This document shows, piece by piece, positions 35,796 through 46,768 of a DNA stretch of 64,000 nucleotides. Position numbers and translations under genes: made by a program. The stretch is taken from positions 43,581,998 to 43,645,997 of the forward strand of contig OZ023214.1 in NCBI GenBank assembly GCA_963995525.1, given 5' to 3'. This DNA comes from Escarpia spicata. Its lineage: Eukaryota; Annelida; Polychaeta; Sabellida; Siboglinidae. A model generated the notes under the pieces. That model made no database searches and was not told where the DNA came from. It saw nothing but the letters and a program-made list of their open reading frames with translations. Position 1 is the first letter of the stretch, and each line of letters opens with the position of its first letter.

Positions 35796-36015
35796 CTGAA
35801 CTGGAGCACCGATGAGTGCAAGTGTCTTTTGGACATTTGGGGAAGAGCGGGTATCCATGCGTGTTTCGATGGCAGCGTCAGATACTCTAAAATATATGTC
35901 GGGATGAGCCAGGAATTGTCGCAGCTACGTCCTGGAGACGGGTACATCAGGACTCCAACACAGATAAGAAACAAAATGTAAACATTGAAAAAAGAGTACA
36001 AACTCATGCACCGAG
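35796..36015 (+). pseudogene. Myb/SANT-like DNA-binding exon (Harbinger-associated type)
   Basis: The frame reads RGLNWSTDECKCLLDIWG, then SVRYSKIYVGMSQELSQ, then YIRTPTQIRNKM, an in-frame TAA at 35979-35981, and then TLKKEYKLMHRD. The Trp-containing helices and the RTPTQIRNKM-stop-TLKKEY sequence fit the trihelix/Myb_DNA-bind_4 fold, so one nonsense change has interrupted the domain. Its position near the right terminus with GTGTAGACG repeats on both sides supports its being the Myb-like protein of a Harbinger transposon. Confidence 0.65.
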
Positions 36016-36160
36016 ATGCTTCGTGTAGACGCTACAAATTTGTCCCGGGTTAAATTACGCTTCGTGTAAACGCTACGTACACACGGGTTTAATCCGGGCT
36101 AAAATAACCCGGATTATCTTTAACCCGGGTTAAATCGCCGTCCGTGTAGACGCAGCTTTA

Positions 36161-37008
36161 GCCTGACGCTCCAATGCCGACTCTTCCCAATTCGCCAGTC
36201 GCCAAACTGAGAATATTACTCTAATTTGCGTCGCCGAATTTGTTTTGGCGCTGTAACTGCAACAAATGTTACGCCCGCATGATGCACAGTGTGACAGTTA
36301 ATGGAAGTATAACTCTGAATCGAAGGGAATACAAGAAACCAACATATGAGCTGGCATATTATTGTATACATGTCAAGGAAACGGGCACTCGCCGGGTCAC
36401 CCCAGGGGCGTCACCGCAACGTCAAAGAAGCTCAAGGCGCTTATTGGTGAAGCATTGGGGGGGTCACAGTATATCAGCCGTCGGGGGGGGGGGGTTGTCA
36501 CAGTATATCAGCCGTCGGGGGATTTCACCAAACTCTCCAGCTTTAATTGAAAATAAATTCCGAGTAAACCACAGGCGGGGCAATGTTTATTGTAGTTGCG
36601 AACAGAAAAAACCTATATTGTATTAACTCTTAGATATCTATACATCTATATCGGACCATCGACAGCGGGGAAGTGCGAAACTTGTACTTGGACATACCTG
36701 TTTGTAAAGTTCCGAATGCGGCTAACTTGTTCGAGGTGATCGAAAATTAATTGAGGTATGTTAAATTATTACTACTCTATAAAAAATACCAATTACCAAA
36801 GCCCTGGTGGTCTAGGTTGGATTATTAGCATGACTCACTATTTTAAATAACTTTCAGTTCTGAGCGATCTTAATTTTTTACTTTTAATGATGTTTAAATT
36901 TGTTTAATACTTTTAAGCTTATATTAAGCTGCCCTGTTATTTATTTTGTGCAAATACGGTAGTCGGTATATTAAATAAGTATAAATGCTAATGTGAATTT
37001 GGTTGTTT
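36161..37008. other. Spacer between Harbinger-like element and hAT pseudogene
   Basis: A CAGTATATCAGCCGTCGGGG unit is tandemly duplicated at 36468-36520, with a run of about ten G between the copies. No gene seen. Confidence 0.5.
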
Positions 37009-39175
37009 TCAATGGGAAGGGTACCCCATGGAGCAATGTGACGAGCTACTCGTCTGACAAAGTTTGCAGCTGTGATGGTGGGTATCCGCAACTCGGTGTT
37101 GTCGCGAATGCGTGAGGCGACCGGCAACAAGGTGTTCAACCTTGGGTGTGTCTCGCACATAGCGAACCTCTGCGCCAACAGCCTCGTCAAGGCACTGCAC
37201 CTGCCAGTCGAAGACCTCCTCGTCGACACGTGTTACTACCTGGCAGGAAGGTAATAAGTAGTAGTGCTGTACCATAGTTCATACAAGTATCGCAGAGTTA
37301 TTAATATTCCACAAATTAAACATGATTAAGTGACTGATCATTTGTGTCTGTAAAATCGGTTGATGGGTTTATTTCTCTGAATTCTTAATGTTCACGTGCA
37401 CGACTTCACATATATAGCTATAACAATTATTATAGATTATTACAAACGTGCACTGTATGCATTTTCTGGTGCACATGTTTTCAGCTCGAAGCGCAAACAG
37501 GAATTCAGAGAGTTCCAACTGTTCACGGCGGTCGACATGGAGGGGGTCTTGAAGCGCGTCAGCACCATGTGGCTTTTCCTCGAGCGGTGCTTCAACGGGA
37601 CCATCAGGAAGTAGCCAGCTCTCAAGAGCTATTTCGAAAGCCAGAACACACGTGAGGTACCTGGGCGAGTGCGATGTGCGGACAATTACAACAGTCCAGA
37701 CATGAAGCTGCTAGCTCTACCACTTCCTGCAGTTTGCCTTGGCTCGCCTCAACAGGTTCAACGTGCTTTTTCAGGTAATATAGCTGAGAGTATCTCATGT
37801 TATTTGGACTTGCCATAATAATAACTAATGCCATGGATATTCACATTCAAAGTAAGTAGTGGTAAATGTTAGTTGATAGTTCATTTGAATAGTCAAAGTG
37901 AGTGGTGGTTGCTTCAATGTGTTTTCTTGAGAGTTTTATAATCAACAGCGACTGTACACACAGGCGGAGGGTTGTCGAGTGCTGAAGCTGGCAGAAGAGG
38001 TTCGCTCTCTTCTCCGTGCCTACTTGGCCAACGTCGTCAAGCTCGATGTCATCGCAGCGGCTGCTGGTGTGACAGCGGTAGACTTTCGCCTCCGAGCCAA
38101 TAAAAAGGATGACGACGGACTCATAATCGGTCATCAGGCATTCAACTTCCTCTCGGAGCTAGAAGAAAACGCAGACCCTGCGATTGCGAGGAAGTTCTAC
38201 AAGGAAGATTGTAGTTAGATTTATGCCATTAAAAACAGTAAAGTATTCACTAAGTAAGATTGTAGCTAGTTAGATTTATGTCATTAAAAACAGTAAAGTA
38301 TTCACCAAGTAAGATTGTAGTTATAGACTTATGTCATTAAAAACAGTAAACGTATTCACCAAGTATTGCTGTTTATATTTTGTATTTGGCCAAATGACAT
38401 TTAAGGGCGCTGTAGTTTCTCCACTGCAGCAGTGGAGAAACTGCAGAAGAAATTTCCATTTGAGAGTGAGATGCTCAAGGCTGTGCCTCTCCTCGATGTG
38501 AACAACAGGCTGTTGTTCTCTGAACGACAAGGTATAGTGTTAGCTGGTTGTATTCTTTGGTTTAACTTTTGTAATGTTATACAACAGAACGGTTGCCTAT
38601 ACACATCATGTCTGCAAAAACAAGTTCATGTTTAGTTAATGCTTTGTTTTGATTGCATTTTAGGTGGCTGTTCGACAAATGTTCTCTTTCCATCTGATTA
38701 TATATATATTTCACGTGTGAAATCTGAATGTGTAATGACCAACTATGACACAAAGTTGCTGGTTTCATCATGCGACTAATGCATGGTCATTAACTCAGCA
38801 GTAGTGTATGCACCTTCCAGTGAATGTCCGCTGAGGAGTCGGATGAGCTGCTGGAGGAATGGCCGGACTTCCAGGAGGCCCACGACCTGCCTTCCTTCAC
38901 CGACGACCACATCAACTTGTGGTGGGGGTCCGTTCTTGAAGATGACGCGGACTGACGGACAGCCGCGCTTCAAGTGCCTAGGGCGCCGCGTCCAGGCGAT
39001 CATCATCCTCCCTACGACCAGGCTCCGGTGCATTCAAAGGGTGTTCAGCATAATTGGGAAGATCAACACCATGTTTCGGCCGTCGCTAGGGCATGAGTCC
39101 CCGAGTGCCTTGCTGACGTATAAAATCAATGTTTCCACTGCATGCTACCAGTTGCAGATGTCGCCAGGTTTGCAG
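37009..39175 (+). pseudogene. Decayed multi-exon hAT-superfamily transposase gene
   Basis: Five exon-like blocks with usable GT-AG boundaries can be joined by frame. Block a, about 37020-37250, holds RNSVLSRMREATGNKVFNLG and CVSHIANLCA. Block b, 37485-37774, holds SKRKQEFREFQLF, VSTMWLFLERC and, in a shifted frame, FALARLNRFNVLFQ. Block c, 37964-38210, holds AEGCRVLKLAEEVRSLLRAY. Block d, 38430-38531, holds VEKLQKKFPFESEMLKAVPL. Block e, about 38827-39150, holds the C-terminal dimerisation region LPTTRLRCIQRVFSIIGKIN...FRPSLGHESPSALLTYKIN. It is dead: a frameshift near 37065, TAG at about 37612-37614, a frameshift near 37640-37740 and another near 38936. Similar spliced hAT-derived proteins exist in animals; the block pattern suggests descent from one with introns. 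Confidence 0.78.
38205..38370. repeat. Three tandem copies of about 53 bp at an exon edge
   Basis: AGATTGTAG, TTATG(C/T)CATTAAAAACAGTAAA and GTATTCAC(C/T)AAGTA repeat three times. The first copy includes the end of block c of the hAT pseudogene and its GTAGTT donor at 38211, so the donor itself has been copied twice. Confidence 0.85.
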
Positions 39176-39189
39176 GAGTAGGTTGGAAA

Positions 39190-41859
39190 GGCGATCACAG
39201 TCTTTTGTTTGCATCGTGTTTGCACTATACATCTTCATTTTTTTAATATTGTAGGTTTTGCTTGTATGTGTGTGTATCAGTTTGGGTGGCTTTCGATAAG
39301 CGTTTCCTTTAAAAAAAAATACCGGTAAAATGTCCCTATTGTTTTTTTTATAATTAAGGGAGATCTCCCTATTTTTTGTTCATTCAACTTGGAAGCTCTG
39401 CATGTCGCTGCTGTTTTGATCATATCCGTGATCGTCGCCGTATTCGCCAGTATATGTCATTGTATGTTGCTAAAACTATTGCAACAGATCTTGTTAGCAG
39501 CAAACTTGACTATTGAAATTCCCTCCTTTATAATATCGCTAGCAAGGATATTACAAAAATCAACGTGTTGATCCTCTGGCGCGAACAGATGGTCGGTGCT
39601 TCTCAGAACAGTCGTAGAAAATATAATAGTAACGAACGATTGTCTTACATCTGTCTGATGTCTGGTAAAAACCCTTAAGCCATTAAAACATACAACCATT
39701 AGACATTTTGAAATACACACGTTTGCTTGATCATGGTTAGATTGAGCCGAAATGTGTTTGCTACTACACCAGAAGCGTATAACTGTATTCATGTCTCTTC
39801 TCAGATGTACATCCTGTCGACAGGCGGGGGAGCGACTATATTCCAGTGGCACACACCTGCTTCAACCTTCTCGACCTGCCCCAGTACATGGAGCAAGCCC
39901 ATAAGAGTATAACCAATTGAATGTTTCGCCCGCCAGCAAACAAATCGGTTTCAAAACAGGCATTATTGGCAATATTGGCGAGGTGGGCTGGATTAACTGC
40001 AGTACCCTTTGTTGTTCAACACGTTTGCATTTTCCCTAATCAACACAACCACTTCAGCAGACTATATACATGTACAAATTACTAACCTTGCTGATTCTAT
40101 GTAGCGGAATAGACGCCATCGTGCTAAGTTCAATAGTTTGTTTTAGTAACGACTAACTGTCTATCGTTTTTAATCATATTACATGTATTTTAAAATTACG
40201 TACACAATACAACGTATATATAAAATAACATTATACAAAACATTGTAGAATCATATTTTTTAATTCTTTTGCTTTCATCAAATATTTAATACATATTCTT
40301 AATACGTCTTTGCTTTTATCTATAAATTCTTTTGTGAAATACGGTTGCTGTGCAAGTTGAAAACTGTTGTAAGTGGCATGTCAAATTGCATGTCTTACTA
40401 TTTTCAGTAGTAGTTTGGGAGTAATAAAAACAATGTAGTTCAATGAAATTATAAAAAGACTGAAGTTATTTAATACAATCAGTGTATGTGCACAACCAGT
40501 AGTAATGAATCTTGAACACCAGCGGGGTTTGAACCACGCCACACATAACACTGGAACATACTACAATAAATTACACAGTGGTCGCTATTTTCAACTTTTG
40601 TTTGAACAGTATGTAGCATGTGTTTCTTTCATAAAATATTAAATTAATTTGTTTAAAAAAATTCAAAATTATCTGTAAACTAATAATAACAACAATAACA
40701 TTAATCTTCCGTGGAGAATATCTGAGACAACGAATGCACGCAAACACACTTTATTCCACTATTTGTGTTGATCTACCTTAAGTCATTAACAATATTGCTG
40801 TTCTTTTGTGTAATAAAATATTAATGGCACCATTCATCAAAAACACAAAAGAGAGAACAGGAGGTGGACACTGGAGCCATTCTGCGTATAGTACAGAGCT
40901 AACTGTACTAATCGTAAGCTCGGGACATCAATCTCAGTTGCCACTAACTTCTCTGGACAGAAGTGTCACAAGTCTGATCTCTCACAGCTGACCCACTCCA
41001 CGTGGTAGTACTCGCAGGGGAGAGTTATATTATCGGACCCCAAGCGATACGGCGTTCCCATAGCCGTTGTGGTCATCCATGTCACGTGATATAATCCTAT
41101 ATGTTGAGCACGCCAAGCTGCAATAATATAGGAAGTTCACCTGCTTTTATACCCAGAAAAGTGATGCCAGGTGAAATTGTGATGTGAACCTGAAACTAAC
41201 TACTCTTGCATATCTACATCTAGTGAAGCTATTTATTCGGTAGACTGATATTACAACTTTGGTTCTGTGTTATGTTACATGATATGATGCATTAAACGTG
41301 TTAATATCGTAAATAAAATTACAAATCTGCTATAATTAAACCTATCGATGCAAATTCATAGGTAGCTATGCCCAAACGGCGGAAGTTGACCTTCCAAGAT
41401 GGCTTACATAGTGACGAAGCTTTCAAAACGTCAACGCATGTATGTGACATTATGTATGCGATACAATGTTATTAACACTTTGGTTGTTATATGTTATATT
41501 ATATTACTTGTTAAAATGCGTTTATAATACTTATAGTTTATACTGTATTTTACTGCATATTTATTAATAACTACAACAATTATATATGGACAATCCAAGA
41601 CGTCGCACACAACTCCGGGTGGCAATAATAATAGTTCTTATTCTGCGCGATATCTAACTTATAATTAATCATTGTGCTCACAATATAAAAATCACAGTTT
41701 GTATTTTATGACCACATTATTGTCTACATGCATGGTAATTGTATCATCTAGTATGTTTGTGATCTGGACCTCTGGTGATTATATGTAACAAGTAGTTCTT
41801 CTTCACAATAGTGTGGTGACGCCTGCACAAGCCGACTTAATTACTACATGTGTCTTAAT
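39190..41859. other. AT-rich intergenic stretch
   Basis: No gene or repeat family could be supported. On the minus strand near 40530 there is a GGTTCAAACCCC box resembling a tRNA B box, but no A box or foldable tRNA was found with it. Confidence 0.4.
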
Positions 41860-41863
41860 AATG

Positions 41864-42234
41864 TGTAACCAGGTGCTCACTGCAGCACGGTTATACCCTA
41901 CTCTGTCACTTCGCATTATGTACTAGGGCGCCCTTTTTTTAGGGTAGCTTAATTTCAGTGTGACACTGTCCTTTTTGGCGGTGCGATAAGATTACACCAC
42001 GAGGAAACCATGACGGAGTTGGCCACCCTGTACAGTGTACGCAATAACTGAGTTGTAAGGGCGATGCGACGGGCCCAATAGAGAGCCGAGGACCTGGTCG
42101 GGTTGTGTTTGTGTTTGGTATTAATTATAGTTAGTCATCCCATCGTGTGTCTTGATTACTTAATAAAGATTGTAGTTTATACCGAAAGGTTGTTATTGTT
42201 CTCTAACCTCACGAACCTGTTTCGGCCCGTTACA
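41864..42234 (+). repeat. 5' LTR
   Basis: 371 bp, TGTAAC...GTTACA. Contains AATAAA at 42162-42167, likely the polyadenylation signal. Compared with the 3' LTR it has two adjacent-region changes in GAAACCATGACG, one in ATAACTGAG and one in TTTATACC. Confidence 0.97.
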
Positions 42235-42237
42235 TTT

Positions 42238-42254
42238 TGGTACCAGAAGTGGGG
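42238..42254 (+). promoter_or_regulatory. Primer-binding site
   Basis: TGGTACCAGAAGTGGGG starts with the TGG expected to pair with a tRNA CCA end, three bases after the LTR. The primer tRNA was not identified. Confidence 0.8.
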
Positions 42255-42358
42255 TGGTTATATTTTTAGGCAGTGATAATCTTGGTGTTGGAAAGAAATA
42301 TGTGTCTTTTCTGAAAACCAAACACAACCCGACCTAGTTCATTCATCGGCAGTCTATC

Positions 42359-43375
42359 ATGGATGGGATGGACGAGATGGAAAACCTGAGAGCTGAGCTG
42401 GCACAACTGCGGAAACATTGTGACGACCAAGGGGCTGAGCTACAGCGTCTCACCCGAAGGAACGTCACCGTGCTTCCATACAGGGAGAAGAAGCTACGGA
42501 AGTACAGTGGTGCGGAGCCATTCGAGGAATGGGAAGCTGATGCACAGGCAGCCATCAGTGGGTGTGGACTGACCATCGAGGAGCAGACAAGCTTCCTATT
42601 TCACAAATTAGAAGGGGATGCAAAACGGGAGATTCTATGTAGGGGTGGGCCCACGAGACTAACACCAGAACAACTAATTAAGGCACTAGAGGAGGTGTTC
42701 ACAAAGAAGGGTTTGGTGCCCCGATTGCTAAGTAAATTCTGGGCAAGAGACCAATTGTCTGGTGAGTCACTGGCCGCGTATAGCCATGCACTTATGGAAT
42801 TGCTGGAGAGGATCACGAAGGCAGATCCAAATCAGGTACAGGACGAATGTGCATTATTGCTGAAGAAGTTTTGTGCTGGGGTCGCTGATCCCAATCTCCG
42901 ATGGGAACTGAAGCAGCAACTAAAGGCAAAGCCACGGGCGACCTTCATAGAACTGCGAGAGACTGCTCTGCGATGGGCAGAGGAGTGTGCACCGCGGGAT
43001 ACCACATCCAAGCAAGTGGCAACGACTGCAGCGGTTGATGCTGAGCAGAGTCTAGCGTTGGATGTACTGCTAAAAATGAAGGACGACCTGTCGAAGGTGG
43101 CTGACCAGCTGGCAAAGCAGCAAGGCACCCTTGAACAGCAGGCGGCGGCTATCAGCGCTTTACAGAAGACGGTTCCGTCCACCGCTCCAGCCCCAAGATG
43201 TGAACATGGTCAGGGCAGGGTTCCACAGAGGGCATACGGCGGAAGCGGTGTCGTATACTATTACTGCCAGAAGCCAGGGCACATGAAGAAAGACTGCCAG
43301 AAGCGAAGGCGAGATGACGCTGCCAGACTTCGTCCACAACAGCAGCATGGTTTTCAGCAGGACCTACTGCAATGA
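42359..43375 (+). CDS. Gypsy Gag, 338 aa
   Basis: A coiled-coil-like N-terminus (ENLRAELAQLRKH) is followed by a capsid-type region: FEEWEADAQAAI, FLFHKLEGDAKREIL, ARDQLSGESLAAYSHAL. A nucleocapsid knuckle lies near the C-terminus. The knuckle reads YYYCQKPGHMKKDC: the second Cys, His and last Cys of CX2CX4HX4C are present but the first position is Tyr, so zinc binding is probably impaired. The C-terminus is basic and Gln-rich. The stop TGA overlaps the pol ATG as ATGA. Otherwise the frame is intact. Confidence 0.92.
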   Translation: MDGMDEMENLRAELAQLRKHCDDQGAELQRLTRRNVTVLPYREKKLRKYSGAEPFEEWEADAQAAISGCGLTIEEQTSFLFHKLEGDAKREILCRGGPTRLTPEQLIKALEEVFTKKGLVPRLLSKFWARDQLSGESLAAYSHALMELLERITKADPNQVQDECALLLKKFCAGVADPNLRWELKQQLKAKPRATFIELRETALRWAEECAPRDTTSKQVATTAAVDAEQSLALDVLLKMKDDLSKVADQLAKQQGTLEQQAAAISALQKTVPSTAPAPRCEHGQGRVPQRAYGGSGVVYYYCQKPGHMKKDCQKRRRDDAARLRPQQQHGFQQDLLQ

Positions 43376-44784
43376 GCTCGGTAGTGGGTTCCGGGAAGCA
43401 GGGCTCGTCAGTTGTCAACCATCTTGTCACCCGTACCATTGGTCCTCATCCTGTCATCAGAGCTACAGTAGGTGGAGTCATCGTAGATTGTTTGGTGGAC
43501 TCCGGAAGCCAAGTATCGATGGTCGAGGAGAGCTTCTTTAAGCAGCACATGCAGCCTCGGTTCCCGTATGATGGAAACACTTGCTCGTGGCTGACCATAA
43601 CAGCGGCTAATGGCTTAACAATTCCATATGTGGGCGTAGCGGAGATGGATGTTGAAATCGATGGAGCTACAATCGAACGTCGAGGTATCATCGTCGTGCG
43701 CAGGCCTCCTACAGTTGTGGATGGAAAGAGGGTACCTGGCCTCCTGGGATCGAACGTTCTGCAGCACTTCCCGGAATTCAGGAGCCTTCTCAACAAGAAG
43801 GAGACCGGATTTGTGAGAGTTGCTGGCACGAGCGATATAATGATACCGGCCAATAGCCAATGTGCAGTCGCAGTAACAGCACCTGCCCTTGGAGATTCAG
43901 TGGTAGAACCCTTGAGCTCGCCATTGCCCGGCAACATCATACTGCCGTCATCAGTGGTACGAGCGTCAGGTACATCAATATCGGTGACAGTCTACAATCC
44001 CAGAGCGACGGACGTTTGGTTGCGTCCTAAGACCAGGTTAGGCATCATATCCAGTGTGGCAGTAGAAGACGACAACATACAAGTCGATCTGTGTAACGGG
44101 GGAATCAGCGTACGGGTCAATGAAGTCAATCACATAACACATGACACCAGGCGGATAGAAGGATTGGATATATCCGGCCTAGACGATCATCCACTCCAAG
44201 GGAAAGTCGCGGAGTTGTTCGAGAAGTACCGAAGTGTGTACGCCGCAAAGGATGATATTCCTGGGAGATTCCGCTCCGTGCAGCATCACATACCCTTGGA
44301 CGGTGGACACGTACGAGCTCAACCGTACAGACGAGTGCCCTGGACACAAATGGAGGAGTTGCGGCAACATATCAGACAAGTGTTATCAAATGACATCATA
44401 CGACCCAGCACCAGTCCTTACTCAAGTCCTGTGGTGCTCGTGAGGAAGAAGTCCGGTGAGCTGCGAATGTGCGTTGATTACAGAGGACTAAACGCGAGAA
44501 CGATAAAGGATGCTTATCCGTTGCCACGCATCGAAGAATCTCTTGATGCACTCAATGGAGCTGCTATATTCAGCACGATAGATCTTCAGTCAGCTTACTA
44601 TCAGGTGGAGATCGCCGAAGAGGATAAAGCAAAGACTGCTTTCACTACGCCAGTGGGGCTGTTTGAGTTCAACAGGATGGCATTGGACTTTGTAATGCAC
44701 CCGCGACGTATCAGCGGTGGAAGAACACATAGAGCGCTTGGAGATGGTCTTCGGGAAGCTGCAGGAACAGGGACTGAAGCTTGA
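43372..44784 (+). pseudogene. Gypsy Pol part 1: protease and N-terminal RT
   Basis: Starts at the ATG overlapping the gag stop, in the -1 frame relative to gag. The aspartic protease motif is VDCLVDSGSQVSMV (about residues 36-49). RT begins near residue 295 and has PYRRVPWTQMEELRQHI, SPYSSPVVLVRKKSGELRMC, VDYRGLNARTIKDAYPLPRI and AIFSTIDLQSAYYQVEI with the first catalytic Asp. A one-base loss at about 44681-44686 shifts the frame, so the last 30 or so residues of this frame are not RT. Soon after, at about 44706, the sequence jumps past the region that should carry the YxDD active site. Confidence 0.92.
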
Positions 44785-45274
44785 GCTGAAGAAGTGCAAG
44801 TTTTTCCAGAAGAAAGTTACCTTTCTTGGCCATGAAATATCAGCCACTGGAATAGCAACTGCCACGGATAAGATACAAGCGGTGACAGATTGGCCTGTGC
44901 CGAAGACGACGAAAGATGTCCGCTCCTTCCTTTGCTTCTGCAGTTACTATAGACGATTTGTGAAGGGCTTCGCTCAACTCGCTAAGCCACTACACCAGCT
45001 CTTGTCGGATTGTGAACCTGGAAAGGCATGTAGGAGGCGGAAGTCTGTATCAGTCGAAACGCGTTGGAGTGAGGATGCTAGTCTCCAGCATGCGTTTGAT
45101 ACGCTGAAGCATGCCATGACGAACACGCCAGTACTTGGTTTCGCAGACTTCAGTCTGCCGTTTGTGGTCGCGACAGATGCCTCAAATGATGGTCTCGGAG
45201 CCGTGCTATCACAGGTACAGAATGGGAAGAGCAAAGTCATTTCGTATGTAAGTAGAAGACTACGCGGCGGGTAG
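44717..45274 (+). pseudogene. Gypsy Pol part 2: RT connection and RNase H start
   Basis: Resumes in another frame after the deletion: EEHIERLEMVFGKLQEQGLK, CKFFQKKVTFLGHEIS, VRSFLCFCSYYRRFVKGFAQ, then ALLFAVATDASNDGLGAVLS-type RNase H sequence (seen as FVVATDASNDGLGAVLSQVQ) and VISYVSRRLRGG. It ends at an in-frame TAG (45272-45274); the frame continues unchanged after it, so this is a nonsense mutation and not the natural end. The first codon is GTG in the middle of the polyprotein, not a real start. Confidence 0.92.
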
Positions 45275-45280
45275 AAGAAC

Positions 45281-45964
45281 ATGAATAACTACAGCAGTAA
45301 GAAACTTGAGCTGCTTGCACTCAAGTGGGTCGTTGCAGAAAAGCTGCGTGATTACCTGTATGGCGCACACTTTACCGTCTATACCGACAACAACCCTCTC
45401 ACTCACGTGTTGACCCAGAAGAAATTGCCAGCCTTAGAACAACGTTGGTTGAATGCATTGGCGAGTTTCAACTTCGACATCAAGTACCGGCCGGGGAAGA
45501 CCAACGCCAACGCTGATGGGTTGTCCAGGAAACCCCACCCGATTGAAGAGACTGACGTGATATCCAGTTGCATGGCGTCGGCATTGACCTGTACTGCAAT
45601 GCCCATGGAGCTGCAGAGCACGATAATGCACAACACTCAACTGGGAGAGGATGTCAAGTGTTCCACCGTAGATGTGTCATCTACACTACCTGGCTACCAA
45701 CGAGGAGACATCATACGGATGCAAGCTGTGGATGTAGGCATCTCTACAGTGATGAAATTCCATGAGATTGACAGACGACCTACCCATCGAGAAAGGCAGG
45801 AGATACCCAAAACAGCTGCAGCATGGTTAAAACAGCAGCACAACGTAACGTCACGCAATGGCCTTGCTTACCGCTGCACGAAAGATGTGTCGGGTAACCA
45901 AGTTCTACAACTACTGGTCCCGGAATGTTTCCAGAAGGAGGTACTGCAGGGGCTGCACGATAAT
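45281..45964 (+). pseudogene. Gypsy Pol part 3: RNase H and start of integrase
   Basis: Same frame as part 2 after the TAG: NNYSSKKLELLALKWVV, YTDNNPLTHVLTQKKLPALE, YRPGKTNANADGLSRKP. This is followed by a spacer and the beginning of the integrase N-terminal region ([29 protein letters not shown]). The frame then runs into inverted integrase DNA at 45965, where the coding sense is lost. Confidence 0.92.
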
Positions 45965-46768
45965 GACTTCTTCATGCCGTACATGGTGCAGAGATGGCGA
46001 ATGACTTTGTCTTCGAAGTTTGCGCCCTGGTCAGAATGGATTCTCGCGGGCGTCCCGTACTTGCACAGCCATTCATGGACGAATGCTTTGGCGGTAGTCT
46101 GTGCAGTCTGGTCTTTCGTAGCTACCGCCACGGTAAACTTTGTGAACGTGTCCGTAATCACAAGTACGTCTTCCTTGCCACCAGATCGTTCCAACTTCGT
46201 AAAGTCCATACAGACCACTTCCAATGGTCTGGTAGCGAGGATGCTCTCCATGGGTGTTCTCACTGGTTTGTAGGGCATCTTAGCTAAAGTGCACCTCTTG
46301 CAGCTTGCTAACCACTCAATCACAGACGTCCTTATGCCGGGCCAGTAGAACCGCTCTTTGATCAAGGCCTCTGTTTTCTCGCCACCCTGATGACCAGGAT
46401 TATCGTGCAGCCCCTGCAGTACCTCCTTCTGGAAACATTCCGGGACCAGTAGTTGTAGAACTTGGTTACCCGACACATCTTTCGTGCAGCGGTAAGCAAG
46501 GCCATTGCGTGACGTTACGTTGTGCTGCTGTTTTAACCATGCTGCAGCTGTTTTGGGTATCTCCTGCCTTTCTCGATGGGTAGGTCGTCTGTCAATCTCA
46601 TGGAATTTCATCACTGTAGAGATGCCTACATCCTCAGCTTGCATCCGTATGATGTCTCCTCGTTGGTAGCCAGGTAGTGTAGATGACACATCTACGGTGG
46701 AACACTTGACATCCTCTCCCAGTTGAGTGTTGTGCATTATCGTGCTCTGCAGCTCCATGGGCATTGCA
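45595..46768. repeat. 370-bp inverted duplication inside the Gypsy element
   Basis: 45595-45964 equals the reverse complement of 46399-46768 with a single mismatch (near 45729). The central 434 bp holds inverted integrase sequence. Confidence 0.95.
45965..46768 (-). pseudogene. Gypsy integrase segment in inverted orientation
   Basis: The minus-strand frame 46764-45868 encodes the spacer, the integrase zinc-binding region ([35 protein letters not shown]), then the catalytic core: [11 protein letters not shown] with the first Asp, VITDTFTKF, and [17 protein letters not shown] with the second Asp. It then ends abruptly where the + strand left copy begins. This is the only place where the zinc-binding H2C2 region and first catalytic Asp survive, and they are in antisense to the rest of pol. 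Confidence 0.92.

Larger units (their letters stand above)
31422..36160. mobile_element. Harbinger-like DNA transposon, about 4.7 kb, with nested insertions
   Basis: The left end reads TAAAGCCCCGTCTACACG (from 31422) and the right end is CGTGTAGACGCAGCTTTA (to 36160). The reverse complement of the right end matches the left at all but two positions before one indel. GTGTAGACG recurs subterminally at 35739 and 36022. A Myb/SANT-like exon (35796-36015) lies just inside the right end. PIF/Harbinger elements encode such a protein beside the transposase, which supports the class, but I did not find the transposase or a clean 3-bp target duplication. The interior holds a LINE tail, a Cys-rich gene fragment and three copies of an internal repeat. 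Confidence 0.6.

Noticed and set aside
40500..40570. Possible tRNA gene (GGTTCAAACCCC box on the minus strand)
   Set aside because: No A box, anticodon stem or acceptor stem could be paired with it.
46273..46400. An env gene or extra frame in the middle of the Gypsy element
   Set aside because: Frames here are antisense to the inverted integrase segment; no signal peptide or fusion-protein features anywhere after pol.
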